The notes beneath the pieces are model-generated. The model was not told the DNA's origin. It saw nothing but the letters and a program-made list of their open reading frames with translations, and ran no database searches. Positions 1 through 12,510 of a DNA stretch of 64,000 nucleotides are shown here, in pieces. The stretch lies in assembly GCF_001949145.1 (NCBI RefSeq), contig NW_019091361.1:127896-191895 (forward strand). The letters are read 5' to 3'. A program made the translations under genes and the position numbers. Position 1 is the stretch's first letter, and every line of letters begins with the position of its first letter. This stretch comes from Acanthaster planci. Taxonomy: Eukaryota; Echinodermata; Asteroidea; Valvatida; Acanthasteridae.

Positions 1-1
1 T

Positions 2-267
2 GCAAAACTTCACCTTGCCAAGTTTAAATCGTTGCAGCGTTAGGCTATTGAAGTATCTGTACGTGGGCGTGACGTTTTCGTCTCTGCCCATGGGATATGG
101 TAAGAGCTCCATATTTCAAGCCCTGTCGTTTTGCTTTGACCGTTCGGCCTTGATGAACTGCTACTTGCTAGTGTTACTCCAACATCAGCACCGTCCCCCA
201 CCAACAAGCATCATAGTTCTCATCTCACCGCTTATTGCCCTCTTGAAAAACCAGATGGAAACATTGG
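2..267 (+). pseudogene. RecQ-like DNA helicase exon fragment, decayed
   Basis: Translation gives the first motifs of a RecQ-type superfamily 2 helicase: a pre-motif 'GRDVFVS', a Walker A motif LPMGYGKS (from about 84), then IIVLISPLIALLKNQ (motif Ia), ending at a plausible splice donor after 267. The reading frame is broken twice. An in-frame TAG stands at 41-43 in the upstream frame, and the frame must shift around 84-86 to pass from 'VFVS' into 'LPMGYGKS'. Walker A also carries Met where the family usually has Thr. RecQ-like helicase copies are often multiplied in marine invertebrate genomes (general knowledge), so this is most likely a dead duplicate. The 5' part lies outside the window and no later helicase motifs (DEAH, motifs III-VI) were found downstream. 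Confidence 0.7.
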
Positions 268-398
268 GTAAGCTTTGGAGTTGATGCCGTTTATTTCAGA
301 GACTCATCTGCTTCAACTATTTACATGAAATTTACGAATAATGCATATCAGAAACCTTATGAATAATTCACCACAAAAACCTCAAAATTAAGTTGGAA

Positions 399-478
399 AA
401 GGCCTTGTGGCTGTGCCACTCGCCTGGTCTCCTGTCCAGTCACTTTGCAGTTGCACACACACAGCCACGAAGGCCTTG
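399..478. repeat. Foldback, 17-bp arms
   Basis: AAGGCCTTGTGGCTGTG (399-415) is nearly the reverse complement of CACAGCCACGAAGGCCTT (about 461-478), with one mismatch. The loop is about 45 bp. Probably a MITE remnant. Confidence 0.6.
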
Positions 479-1104
479 ATGAAAGGCTAATCACTGTGTT
501 GGTTTTAGTCCTTTTAAGTTTTAGTCTTTTGGTGTTAAGTCTTTTAGCCTTTTTGGGTTTTTTCTATCTTTTTTAGTACCTTTTCTTTAATAAATCCTTT
601 TTGTCCCTTTCTGAAGTCAAATATTGGTGTCTGAGTCCTCGTTAATTCAGTTTCCTGCAACTTTTCCCTCAAAAATCCTTGGTTTAGTTACATTTTTTTG
701 GTTAATTGTTTTGGTTTGGGACAGCGAGTTTTGCTGTAGGTTTTCCTTTTTCCCTGCCACGCTTCCACAATGACGGAGGGCAGGTTTTATTAAATAGGCC
801 TAGCCTAAATTAAGTGACAATCCCTGACAGTAAAAAAAATTCACTAGCTGAGGCTCAATTGCAGAATACCCTACCACCCACCTCTCCCACATCGTAGCCG
901 GGTATGATGTGGCGCTTGACCATTGACCACTCTTACACAAAATATGCACAGGACTGCTTACACACAAAATATGCACAGGGCTTCACCTACATGACCTACA
1001 TGTAATCGTAATAGGCCACACAATGCCCGTATTGGAACTGCCCATGTTCAAATTGCCCGTTTTTGAATGGGCGGCTGAACTCGTCAATTAGCTGATTAGA
1101 TTTG

Positions 1105-1310
1105 CTGTTTTGTAGAAGGGAAATAAACTTCTCTAATCAGACTTTCTCTTGTAATCGAGGCTTGGGAGGATGTTTTTTAGAAGGAAAATAAGTTCTTTGA
1201 TCAGACTTTCTCCTTTATCTGTGGCTTGGGAGCATGTTTTTAGAAGGGGGCATAAAGTTCGCCCATAAGACTTCTGTTTATATGGCTTGGGAGAATTTTT
1301 TAATAAGGGG
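1105..1310. repeat. Degenerate tandem repeat, period about 61-64 bp
   Basis: The phrase CTTGGGAG followed by a T-run and 'AGAAGG/ATAAGG' recurs at 1161, 1225 and 1286. 'ATCAGACTTTCTC' also recurs between copies. About three copies. Confidence 0.6.
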
Positions 1311-2669
1311 ACGCTACCGATGTGAAGTTAGTTCCTTGTTCCTCATTTCAACTCCATTTCAACCGGGGTAAAGGCAGTTTTCCACGGTCCAAACGGTTGT
1401 GAGAAAAGTCTTGTCTTGTCAGTGGAGTTCTTTGCTTCCAAACCAGAGTGGGAAGTGAATACATCACACCACACTTTTCTCCAATCAAAATAAAATACCC
1501 AAAGCCCATGCCCCGCCTGGAGATTACATTGAAACTGATGTCATTGTTCTCTTCAATCAGAGACGACTTCTTACAACCCGGAGCATGGGGTGCTTCGGGG
1601 TCAAACAAGCCCTGACTGGTGTAGTGGGTACAGTTTGTTTTTTTTGTTCCCCCCAAAAGCTGTCTAGTAGTACTAAATAATACCTCGTTAACCACTTCAT
1701 GCTAGAGCATTTTTCAATGTTGATGATGCTGGGCCGGCATAATTATCATTTTTTTCGTTTTCAAAATTCTTCAAAAATTCATCATTTCATTTAACAGACA
1801 TTTATAGCCGCACAAAGTAATCTTTAGGCACTACTCTAAGTTGATAGGTGACCTTCATTGATGCCCTCTTTTCAATAGGGTCCAGATTAGCATGCAGCGG
1901 TGCTGTGTGGCTCATCACTGCGGTGGTGGAGTGCTTTTGTCCCCGGTGGTAATCCGCTCGCTATAAATGCCCCAAACCCTGGTGTACGGTTTCAAAACAA
2001 GGCTGGATTATCGCCACTTTTGAGAGTGAAAAATGTTGATAATGCCCAGCAGCCTGGTCTTTTGTTTGGAGTGTGGTCTTTTGTTACAGGGCCCTGTGTC
2101 CTTTGTCCAAGTTCGTAGACCCCGGCCACGCATATAAAGCATACGTCTCCGATTCTGGAGTCCCCGGCAGGAAGTGGTTAACACACATGCCTGATGTTTT
2201 TGGACCATGTAACCAGCTTTTCAAAAATCAATAATGCAACCTCAATCCCATGGGTGCGATCTTGGTGCTCTATGTGTACATTGATTCCCAATGCAGGAAC
2301 GCACACGCGGCCCATGGAGTCGAGGTTGCCAATGATGTGATGCATTACACACTATTGGAGTGGTCACTGTCCCATTCGTTTGGAGGAATAAATCACTAAC
2401 ACTGACTCCATGGTTGACGTCCATGTACACGAGAAAGCATGAAATAGTTTTAAAATCTAGCATGTTTTGAAGTTGAAGTTCTTTTGACACTGATTTGAAT
2501 TGAATAACATGCATCTTGTTGTAATTAATCAAACACCTTATTCAGCAATGTGATGTACATACAAGTCCTTTTCTAGAGTTGTGATACATTTTTATGTGTC
2601 CTAATGCAGTCAACAACCAAGTGGTGAATTTTTCTACTGTACCATACTAATTATTTCATCTCCTACCAG

Positions 2670-5600
2670 TGGATGTCTACAATTTAAAGTTAGCACTTCA
2701 AGTAATGCAGACTTCACACTCAGTGGGATTGGGTCTGTCCAGTGAGCAATACACCCTCAGCCGGTTATTGTACAAAGCCAACAATCAGCAACGTCATTGG
2801 CGATGGTACCAGATGCTAAAAAAGGTAATGACAGGTAACCAGAAGATTGATCTAAATAATATGTGCATTCAGTGAAATGGCTTTCTTGACTCCTCTGTTA
2901 TTGTTATTATTGTTTGGTATTACCAGTCTCCAAGGGCATTGCTATTAATGCTTAGAGTTCATTAAAGGAGCCGTATACATTTATCTGTACATTTACAGTG
3001 CATCATGTTCAAGATACATGTAGGTCAGATATTGGTGAAATATGTACCTGTTAGCTGCCACAGTACCTTTCCCATGACAAGGGAACACTGCAAGTGTTTA
3101 GCGATCTTAGATTGGTCTATACAGAAACTGTTTTTCCAAGGTTTATATATGCACTGTATGTCCACCCACATGTGAACTTGGTTCCAATTCTGTAATTGAT
3201 TTGGTTCTATTCTCAATGTGCGCATGCCATGATCTACACGGTCTACACATATTTCTACCTCGGTGCATGGACATTGGTTTCCTTATCTCCAACTTCTAGA
3301 TGATCAACCATTCAATCACCAACTTGGAGAGTTCATTTTCAGTTGTGCACACAGCATATGAGACAGTCTAGCAGATTGAAGTGGGTCAGATTCCCAAGGA
3401 AATAAATGAGCAACCGTATGCAACGTGTATTCGGGGCCACCCCTCTTGAGGCACATTCCTTTTGTGTGTTTTTGTACCATAAAAGTGTCAGATAAGATAC
3501 TGTTGTCAGTGGAAATTAACCATAGAACCCCACTGAGAGAGTGGAGATAAGTGGTACTAGCTTTAAGCAGGGAAAGGATACATGAATGCGTACATTCAAA
3601 TTTGTATTACTGACAAGGGTATGACTGCACCTATCGTTACTTTGAGGGTTGGTATTGTGTGTTATGTAACTTTACAAATTTAATTATATGGCATGATTAT
3701 GTGCAAAAATCAAGTATTTCACAACGATGCATTTTATTTCAATTCACAATTGACCTGGATGAGAATACTGATTGTTTGATGTCGCCAGATATGCAAATAT
3801 GCCCAGACATATTGAGGAGAAAACCCCTTATATCAAAATGGATCCTCTCATCTGCATAGCTTTGTGCCATTGGATCTCACCACAGAAAGCATTAAATATG
3901 TTCGTGTCTGTACACGTACATGTACATGTATATGAATAGTGGTATTTGTCAAGTCATTAGATTAGTCGAAATTCAGCCAGTTATGTTACATATCCGACAT
4001 AACACCGATGGAAGTTCACGGACAGAACACAACTACATGTATCTAACAACTTGTCATCAAGTCTAACCCAAATGCTGTTTTTCTGAGAAAACTGCAAAAT
4101 AAAGTACTTTCTTCTTTTTTCAGATCCAGAAGAGTTTGAGCAAACTGCAAGCAAACCATCCCGTCAAATTCTGGGAAGACGCAGTCGGTTGTTGCCAAAT
4201 GTAAGTTCACACCATCCTATCTATAATGATCCTACATGTAAGCCTGAATTAGAGATTCCATCAATGAAATCAGCTACAGACTGGCTACCGGTTACCATAG
4301 TGACTTTGATACACAATTTGGATGGAAAAATCCAAAAGCAATGTATGTAACTAACAAGCTGAATGCGACATAATCCGGGTTCTTGTTTCTTTTTACCCTT
4401 AAAATTGAAGCAACCGGGATCAGAGCGGATTGGGATCTATCATCATCCATCTACCAGCTCGTCAAATGCTTGAGTATATCCTAGTCAAGCTAATGGGTCA
4501 AGCAAAGTTGTGTGCGTACATTCTGAACACAGCCGAGTCAGTGTTCATGTATCCTTTTAAATCTGAAGTATTTATTTATCCTACTCCATCCTATGTGTAA
4601 TGTTCTGGGCAGTAACTCACACAGGGTTGACACGTAGTTGCCAGTGAACTTTCTAGAGTGGTTTATTCCATGCATGCACTGCACATGCTCACTTAGGGTC
4701 ATTAACATATTGGCATGACAACTGTATCATTGTATGCATACATTACACTATGAACCTGTGCAGGGAGGACACTATGTCAAGAATTAAATTAAAGAACAAG
4801 CCTGTCTACAAGATCCTCTTATGCACATGCTTGGATCAGACCATTTGGAGGACTCATTAAACATAAAAGTAAACCGAGAGTTTTACAAACTTGATGTTGT
4901 ATGTCTTACAGTACTTTACTGTGGCTGCTAGGAATCAATGAAAATAGCACTCTCTTTGGAGAACAAGTTGAGGATTCTTCCACTGATGAAAAATGAATGT
5001 ACATACCAGAAACAAGCTTAACATGTAACTAGTTTTCAAATGAATGTATGCAAAACCAGTGCATACTGTTCATGCCTTTTCAATGTTTGTTTGAGAGGAA
5101 CACGTAAACATAGATATTGGTGTACTGGGTTCATTAGAATACAGGCCCCTCTTTATTATGTATTTCTATATTTCAATGAGGCTAGATTTTTCACTTAGTG
5201 TAGATGCCCTGATGAAAAACCTGTTTAACAGTAATTTCTGCGTGCTCATTCCTACATGTAAGTTTAGTTCTAAGTGGATCCCACAATTTTTTATCAGTGC
5301 TATGCACATATAACAAGTTCATGTTTTTAAAATTTCCTTATGGCGCTTCATTGATTGAAGGTTTTAATTACATGAATGATGGTACAGTTTTATTATCCTT
5401 ATGAGAATTATGCAGCTTTGTAATTCAGAACATCAAATCTGGTCAATTCCTGGCACACAATGTGATCTATGCAAGCATTGCAAGCCGAATATGGTAAGCT
5501 ACCAAATCTTTGACCAAGTCTATCTGAACAGGTTAAATCCGGTGTCTCTCTTTCAATAGACACAGGACTGTAGAATCTGGTTACTTTTTCTTTACGTAGT

Positions 5601-8600
5601 CCCTAGAATCTTCCACAGATTACTAGACTTTGGCTTATTCAGGAATTTTTTACCAAAAATACTCGACAGGTCACTGACCAAGACACAAACGTTGAAGTTA
5701 TTTGGAGGGATTCAGTGTTGTAGAGCAAGGTTTAGTAGTCTTATCCCTCTTGAATCAATCTTGTTCCCTTTCAGGGTCATGATGCGGACAATGTTAAGAG
5801 ACATCCTGATGTGGTATTCAACTCTCAGACCTTGGATTGACAAGCTGAAGGCAACATCCATGCAGTGGGTAAGTTGTGAGTAGGGCCTAGCCATTCATTG
5901 ATGTTGCTCCAGTTACCTTCCCTCAAATATTCCTTATTCATGTACACTTGAGTTGCCATGGTAATGATCCTCCTCAGTTGGCACATGATGTTTGCTTACA
6001 CAATCACTGAATGGTCATACTGTACCAGTTTTGCAGCTTAAAGTCCTTCTTTCGTTATTTTTGAGTATTGGTTTGACTTGTGCTCAAGTGAAGGTTTGTG
6101 CCCATTTATCATCTTTGCTCCAAGTTCACATCAGACCCAATTCTCTGTGATTACTGAACCCTGCTTAATTTAATTAGTGAACACTTTGGAATCATACTTT
6201 CATTTTGGGCTTTGTTTATTGGTATTTTGTGTAGTAATCTTTGATATATATTCCATGCAATATTTTAAGAGGGAAACAACATTAAAGGTGCTACATTTAG
6301 ATCAGTTTTCTGTGGTTTCTGCCAATCCATAGAGGAAAGTCTCTTCCTTATCTGTCCTTGAGGGGTTAAATCTTGGCTTGATCACATATACTAACTTTCT
6401 TGAGCGTAACAGGAGAAGTAAGAAAGTAGATGCCTTTTGGACCATTTATTCAGATATTAGCTGGACAGGTCCTTCCAGACTGTCTACAAGACTGGCTCCG
6501 AGCTGACTATAATCCAGACAAATATAGCAAAGCAATGTAAGTTGAGTTTGTGTCAGGTCCCAAATTGGCACAGGTAGAAACAAGTTTAAACAGTTCAGTT
6601 TTTGCTTACGAGAAAAATATAACTTTTTTTCCCAATTTAATTCTCAGTGAAATTTGTAATCAATGCACAGTCCCCTGCAGTCACATACTTTCATGCATTC
6701 GGGTCAACATCCAACTGAAATTAGAGATTGGAGATTTTAAATCAGCATTTCATTACAACTAATATGAACAATTCTCAGGATTGAAAACCTCTCTGTGGTA
6801 ATGCAAATTCCCCTTCATATTTGGTTCATTGTGGCAAAAAAGTCATCCGTTTGTAGATGTTACCAAAAATTGACAACTTAAGTACAGCTCTGCGGTATTT
6901 GTCAATGATTTAGTTTCATTTGGACCTTTTGTGATTATATATCGACAAGTCTAGCTGTTGTTATTTATGTTGGTTTTATGCTCAAGGCTTCAAAAAGCTT
7001 TTGTGTGTTGGTAGTGCCGTGCATTCACAGTGGCACACTGTACTAAGAATCCTAGTGATTTCATGTTACGTTAATCTTTGCATGTTAGGTTAACCAGATG
7101 TTATTGATCTATTCATTGCCAAAAAATGAATAATAATAACAATTTATAATAACTTTATAGAGAGCAAACTTCTAAGACGAAAGGCTCCAGCCTACTGGAC
7201 AGCATGTTTGCCTCTACTAGTCTGGCAACGTCAGAACCCATCATGACAGAATCACTAACAGAGAAAGACCTCTACAACACTAATGTTGCCATGGCTGCAT
7301 CTACAGCGCCCTCTATGGATCTAGGAGGTAAGAATGAATGAACAGGTCATAACATTTTGAATTCTCTTTTCTTACTGAAGAGAAACTTTCACAGGGTCGT
7401 TACTCTTCTGTTTGAAGTACAGTAAACAGTTTTCCTGCAAAATTTCAAATGTGCCCATTCAGATACTCTGAACAGTTTTCAGGCTTCAATATTTTTTTTA
7501 TTTTAAACAAAATGCTAAGCGTGCAGTCCTTATACCTGTACTTGCTAATCAAATGCACATTTCAGAGCCCATTAAAGCTGGAGAGCTGGTGGAGAACAGA
7601 AAGAGGAAATGGTTGGACACAAGTTGCTTGCAAGAGTCAGATGCTAAGAGGTCACGATTAGAGGTTGAAACCAGGACTAAGGAGACTGGAGCATTGGCAA
7701 GTTGCTCTTCTAGCATCCAGCCAATCACCAAAATGAAGAAGTCGGAACAGAGGGAGGAGAAACATTTGGGAATACCAAAAGGAAAGAAGCAATCCAAAGG
7801 GATCTTGAAACAGTTGAAACTTAGTCTGAAAAGAAAGGAAAAAGGGACCCTGCAGAAAGGAGATGCAGAAAATGAGAACGAGGAAGTGGTTGGTTTGTCT
7901 TACAGAGGACCTGAAGAAACCACAAGAAACTGGTCCAAACAACTGAAGAACAAACTACAGAAGAAGCTTAGGAAGTTCAAGCAAAACTCTCCAGCCAGCA
8001 ACGAAACATTATCAGAAAAGAAACTCTCGATAGAGGCACAAAATCCAATAGATGAAGAGGATGAAGTTGATGGAAAGCTTGATTCAGATTGGTTGGAAAG
8101 TAACCTTGACCAAAATAAATTAAAGGGCGTGAGCGAAGTTACTAAGGAATCCAAGAAGAACAAGAATAAAGTCAAAAGGGGATTTCAGAAGACCAGAAAA
8201 CAAACGAAAAAATTAAAACACAAGGAATGGATACAAGAAACCGAAACTGAACCAAATTATTTAATTGGTTCATTAGGTGGTCAACATCCCGAAGACTCTT
8301 TCTCTTTAAGGCATCAGTTTCCTGATCCCAGTCAAACAGGGACCAACTACAAACTTGAAAAGAAAATTGACACCAGCAAATCCAAGAAATTCCAAAGTGA
8401 CAAGGGTAGACAACCCAAGATTTGTGAAGAGTACAGGCAAATAAATAAGAATGGAACTGAAAGGATTGTGAAATCCATAAAAAAGAAAAGGCGTGCAGAG
8501 TTTAACAAATCTGAAGAAACAAAAGGTATGTACGCACAGCCTGAGAGAAATGCACCAGGAGCAATACCAAAGATGCATCAATGGGACTACTTACAGACCA

Positions 8601-8800
8601 ACAAGAAGATGGCTAACAGTAAAAGAGACATCAGGACAGAAAGCAGTGTCAGCTTCAAAAGGATTCTCAGGAAACCAAAGAAACAGAGATCAGAATCTTC
8701 GTTAGTTTGTGATCTTAGCAAGATGACAAAAGGGAAAGGAGCAAGTTGTAACCGCAACCAAGACTCAGATATCGACCAAATATTTGCATGGTTAGAATGA
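2670..8800 (+). CDS. NEPRO: Nucleolus and neural progenitor protein homologue (5' end missing)
   Basis: Eight exons join in consistent phase: 2670-2824, 4124-4200, 4411-4548, 5416-5493, 5775-5868, 6430-6536, 7161-7327 and 7566-8800, giving about 682 codons plus TGA at 8798-8800. The N-terminal half follows the NEPRO (DUF4477-type) domain. It shows SRLLYKANNQ where human has 'AVLYSNHN', then the LKK..KSL.KL helix, LPARQMLEYILVKLMGQAKL, ASIASRIWVMMRTML, and a 'MPFGPF' exon corresponding to human 'MPYFKDF'. The last exon (about 410 aa) is very Lys/Arg/Ser rich and ends DIDQIFAWLE, matching the conserved C-terminal 'DIDDIFALM' of vertebrates; this end motif is the strongest single piece of evidence. 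NEPRO is a nucleolar protein linked to the RNase MRP complex and neural progenitor maintenance in vertebrates. The protein is longer than human (567 aa), mostly in the basic tail. The exon 3 donor (GTATCC after 4548) is weak. The first exon, expected to supply about 40 residues and one base of the split codon, was not found. Confidence 0.88.
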
Positions 8801-9688
8801 ACATGGAGTCTTGCCCAAATAATTTGGTTTTAGTATGTCACCTTTTGTGCTCACGAAAGGTTTTGTGCCACTCTTTAAAATAAGTAGGTACTCATTTGGA
8901 ATGGTAACGATTTCATTGGAATTTCACCTTCTGAAAAATGGACCACAGCTTTGTAAAAGTATTGACCAAGATGGTGGAGAATAAGTTGATGAATACAAAT
9001 ATTGAATGCGTCGTCAAGTAATTGAAAGGCTAAATGAAGTCCGGTATGGCATTGTTTTTATTGCTTCTAATGCCTGTATTTTTTTCAAAATTACAAATGT
9101 AAATACATATATTGTTTAAAAAGTGTTGTCGTGATAATTTTTTAATATACTTGTACCACAAGAAAAACTGGGAAATTGGAAATGCAGCTGTTTGCTTTGA
9201 GTCAGACCCGTTACGTTATTTTAACCCGGGGCATAAATCCTTGGGGGGGTATACATGTACATCCCCCTTTCTTTGATGTGGGGGACGGGCTGTTGAATCA
9301 CCCACACCCACTTTTTTGTGATGAGCAAAAAAATTAAAGCGGATTGTGAAAGATTTTCATGATTACCCAACTACTGAAATATTTGCAATAAAAAAGGAAA
9401 GCAAGTTTTAAAAGCCATAAATATGCCATTCCGGTGTAAGATTCTGCATGAATTTGATACACATTGCAGATGTACATCTTTATCATGACTGTCGCCCCCA
9501 TGTAGTGTATATATGGTGTCACCCACGCTTTTCAAATATCCATGGTAAGGCAAGTCATCCCCCACCTTTCCTGAACCCCTCCCGCCCATTTCCAACAGGT
9601 ATTGACGCCACTGGTTTTCACTCAGAGGAGTTATGTAATCTAAGCATTTCAAATTGGCTTAACGTTTAAAACATTCTTGACAAATTAA
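8801..9688. other. NEPRO 3' flank
   Basis: AT-rich, presumably 3'UTR at its start. There is no clear AATAAA close to the stop; the first good one is in GCAATAAAAAAGG near 9386. No other gene is seen. Confidence 0.4.
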
Positions 9689-9696
9689 TGACGTCA
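9689..9696. promoter_or_regulatory. Consensus CRE (TGACGTCA)
   Basis: Perfect palindromic cAMP-response/ATF site between NEPRO and the bZIP gene. One 8-mer could occur by chance, but there is a second 700 bp downstream. Confidence 0.4.
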
Positions 9697-10246
9697 AATA
9701 TTACAAAATTAATAAAAATGAAAGGTGCGTTGTATTGTGTTTGTAAGTAACTATTTGAATTATTTATGTCCCAGTGGCTGCTTCATCACTGTGGCGTATT
9801 ATTGATGGTTATGATGGCTGTCAAGGTAGTTTCTAATGAGAACATTGTACAGTGAACACACGCGAAATACTGTACATGCACCTTTTAGGACTTCAGCTAG
9901 ACGTCCGAACTCTTCTATTGACGATTTACTGGAGAAACGGTTAGATTCATCCGTCGTAGTTGTTTACAACTTCAAAGCCAAGTTCGTCATTTTATGTAGA
10001 TGACTTCCTTTAAACCAAACCCACATCAACCAATAAGTGAGTCACTCTCGTTCTAGTCAGTCACTATTTCAAACGCACCGTGCCCCATCTACATACGGAA
10101 GTAGTCCTGTCCTCGATATATCCTGTTGTAGCTGGAAACCAGGTAACAGTGGTTCAAACTTCATTGAAAACAAATCAAAATGTACAAGAATTCAAGGAGG
10201 CTCTGTCAGTTGATTCATTGGACAAAAAGTTCGGTGACCGAAACCG

Positions 10247-10525
10247 TACTCATCCACGGACGTGTATAATAAAATCTGGACTCGCAATGCCCTTAATCAG
10301 CTTATAGAGTCATTGAATCCACTCGCAGCCATTTTACCGAGCCGAATACAAAGCTTTTCTGTAATGCCCGCCTTTGCTCTTCCTGACGTCAATAGTAGGG
10401 AGCCAACCCAGTCCTGCAACCCACGCCTTTGTATTCGGCTCGGTAAAATGGCCGCTGGTTGGCTTCTTTTTCATACAAAGGCGTTGCAAGTCCAGGTTTT
10501 TTTTATATACGTCCGTGTACTCATC
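10247..10525. mobile_element. Complete hAT-like MITE with 8-bp target-site duplication
   Basis: The element body is 10255-10517 (263 bp). It is flanked on both sides by the direct repeat TACTCATC (10247-10254 and 10518-10525). Terminal inverted repeats begin CACGGACGT and continue as long imperfect arms. Inside them a perfect 26-bp arm at 10328-10353 pairs with 10427-10452 (core CCATTTTACCGAGCCGAATA). An 8-bp TSD and CA-starting ends are typical of hAT-superfamily elements. There is no transposase, so it is non-autonomous. The central loop carries a perfect CRE. Confidence 0.85.
10384..10391. promoter_or_regulatory. Consensus CRE inside the MITE loop
   Basis: TGACGTCA, a perfect ATF/CREB palindrome, lies between the two inner arms of the MITE, about 2 kb upstream of the putative TATA box of the bZIP gene. 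Confidence 0.45.
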
Positions 10526-11985
10526 CAGCTTGTATTAGTGGACGAAATTTTCAAAACGAGATCGGGCTGTGCTCTTAACCAAGGCACGGACGCCTCGCCC
10601 AGGGGAAATTATTCCATAGACGAGACTCTTGCCAGGATCATACGGGATGGTCTTACCCCTGCACTCTAAGGCCCCCCTCTTAACCGGTGGCGCATCCAGT
10701 GGTCGGTATGGGAGAGCAAAATCGGATGAAAACGGTCTTTTTTTCTTCCGTAACAGAATGCTGACTTTACCCTCGGCCCCAGAGAAAGTTTGTTGTCCCT
10801 TTTTGAGGTTTTCAATTCTTAACTAAAGAGGCAACTAATTTCCCCCACCCCCGCAGGATACGCCACTGTTCAACGGGCTAGCCCATTACACCCAGATCAC
10901 ATCTGAAATGCGTGGCTGCGTCTGTCGTTGAAGCCATTTTCCCTGAAACAAATCCCAGCTAACATTGGATAGAAGGGTTGGGAGATTCAGTAAACTCTGT
11001 ACAGGTGCTTGTGTGGATTTCAGTTATTTTTCCCCCGTCGTACCCACTGACTGAGAGTGCTGGTATCGTTTCGAAGCTGCCACACGAAGGCTACACTACA
11101 TGTATAGACATGTCCACATTATGGGCAGGGTCATCGAGGGTGCATCGGGATTGGTGTTAAGTTAGTGATGAGGAGTCGATAATTTTACAATGTTTGTGAA
11201 GAAAAGTACACTTACAAGCATTACAATTGTCTGAAATCGTTTGTATTTCATTACATGTGTTTATGACTTCCCTTAGTCTTGAAGGATCCATGGAATGTTT
11301 TTTTTTCTTAAATTTACTTATTGTGCATCTGAATGCTTTTCTTCGATGTATGAGAACTGCGTAGTTTAAAAACTGTGTCTAAGCTTTTCCGTAAAAGTGA
11401 AGGCCCTGTTGCTGTGCAGGGAAGGCACTATTCAGTTTACGTGTTTTCATGTTCAATTTTGAGCCCCATATTTGCCCTTTGAAAATGAAATTTTGCTTGG
11501 TGCCATTTATTTGCACAACAATAAATTGCAAAAAAATCGAAATTTACCACAGCAAATAAAACACATTCAACAGGTTTTGTGCTGAAATCAATTCAACATT
11601 TAGGTTCAGTGCCAGGGATGACATATCAGTTTGGTCATATGCAAATGTACATTTGCTTACAAATCAGAAGGGCTCCAAGATACAGATTAAAATAGCAAAG
11701 GTGCACTTTTGGCTTTGTAGGGAAAAAATCCCTATACTGTGCTGTTTTTTAAATCGAGATCCAGACAGAACATTTTATGTTTACAAACTGCCGAGAGTTC
11801 TCCGGCACCATGGCCAATACGTGAGAGAAAATGAGCCAAATGGTCACGGTGTACTGAGGAACTATACTGGCGGCTGTAGCCTTAGCTATGTGGGTCGCGT
11901 TGCCTAGGAAAAAAAAGTGGGTGGCAACAACTAAGAGGGGTGCGGAACAGTGGGTGTCGGCACGCATCGCATTACGTACATTGGC

Positions 11986-12004
11986 CACGTGACTGTTAAC
12001 ACGT
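11986..12004. promoter_or_regulatory. Paired CACGTG E-boxes
   Basis: Two CACGTGA motifs (11986-11991 and 11999-12004) sit 13 bp apart, about 400 bp upstream of the TATA box. They are consistent with bHLH-zip (USF/MITF/Myc-type) binding. Confidence 0.45.
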
Positions 12005-12273
12005 GATGCGCCTTTCTCGACCAGCATTCAAAGTTCAAAGCCTGCTGCCCGAATTCGCAGTTATCTGCCAAGTCATGTGAATCTGAGCAATCTGGACTGT
12101 GTACATTTAGACACAAATAGCTCATTCCTTTTGTTGACTGCGGTTATTTCTGGGATTCCGTTTGGTCTGGTATACTAATCGGAATCACATATTGGTCACC
12201 ACACCACAACAAGGGAATCCTCGATCGGAAGCATTACTCATCTCAGAGGACTATCCCAAACGCCAAAAATACG

Positions 12274-12280
12274 TGACTCA
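12274..12280. promoter_or_regulatory. AP-1 site (TGACTCA)
   Basis: Perfect TPA-response element about 115 bp upstream of a TATA box. It suggests auto- or cross-regulation of the downstream bZIP gene, an arrangement common in AP-1/ATF3 promoters. Confidence 0.5.
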
Positions 12281-12392
12281 TCCGAGGATCTGCGTAATCA
12301 AAGTTGAGGGACTGGTCTGTTGTACTGTGGCACAATGCCAAGCCCGTGCTGATGCGGACCTTCGTAGCTTCCGCTCATGGTCCTGGGGTGAA

Positions 12393-12400
12393 TATATAAA
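12393..12400 (+). promoter_or_regulatory. TATA box of the putative bZIP gene promoter
   Basis: TATATAAA followed about 110 bp later by a strong donor (CGTTG|GTGAGTTAA after 12510), as expected for a short non-coding first exon with a start site near 12425-12440. Assignment to the bZIP gene rests on position and on the matching acceptor before 17942. Confidence 0.5.
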
Positions 12401-12424
12401 CCTGGTCCATAGTTGAACCCCGGT

Positions 12425-12510
12425 AGAATTGTTTCCCTCAGCTGGTATCCTTGCAGCGGTATTCGTGATTTGAGCTGAACAGCTGTGTTTGTTGTTGGTT
12501 TTCATCGTTG
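12425..12510 (+). other. Putative non-coding exon 1 of the bZIP gene
   Basis: It runs from about 30 bp after the TATA box to the GTGAGT donor at 12511. It would splice to the acceptor (pyrimidine-rich, ...TTATAACAG) ending at 17941, so that the 5'UTR continues for 13 bases to the ATG at 17955. The start is approximate. Confidence 0.45.

Larger units (their letters stand above)
268..2669. other. Intergenic or NEPRO 5' region; repeats, no gene recognised
   Basis: No convincing exon was found. It holds a foldback (399-478), a T-rich stretch with TTTAGTC-like repeats and an AATAAA near 588-593, a duplicated ACACAAAATATGCACAGG (about 942-979) and a degenerate 62-bp tandem repeat (about 1105-1310). 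The first coding exon of NEPRO should lie here or further left; I could not identify it. Confidence 0.5.
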
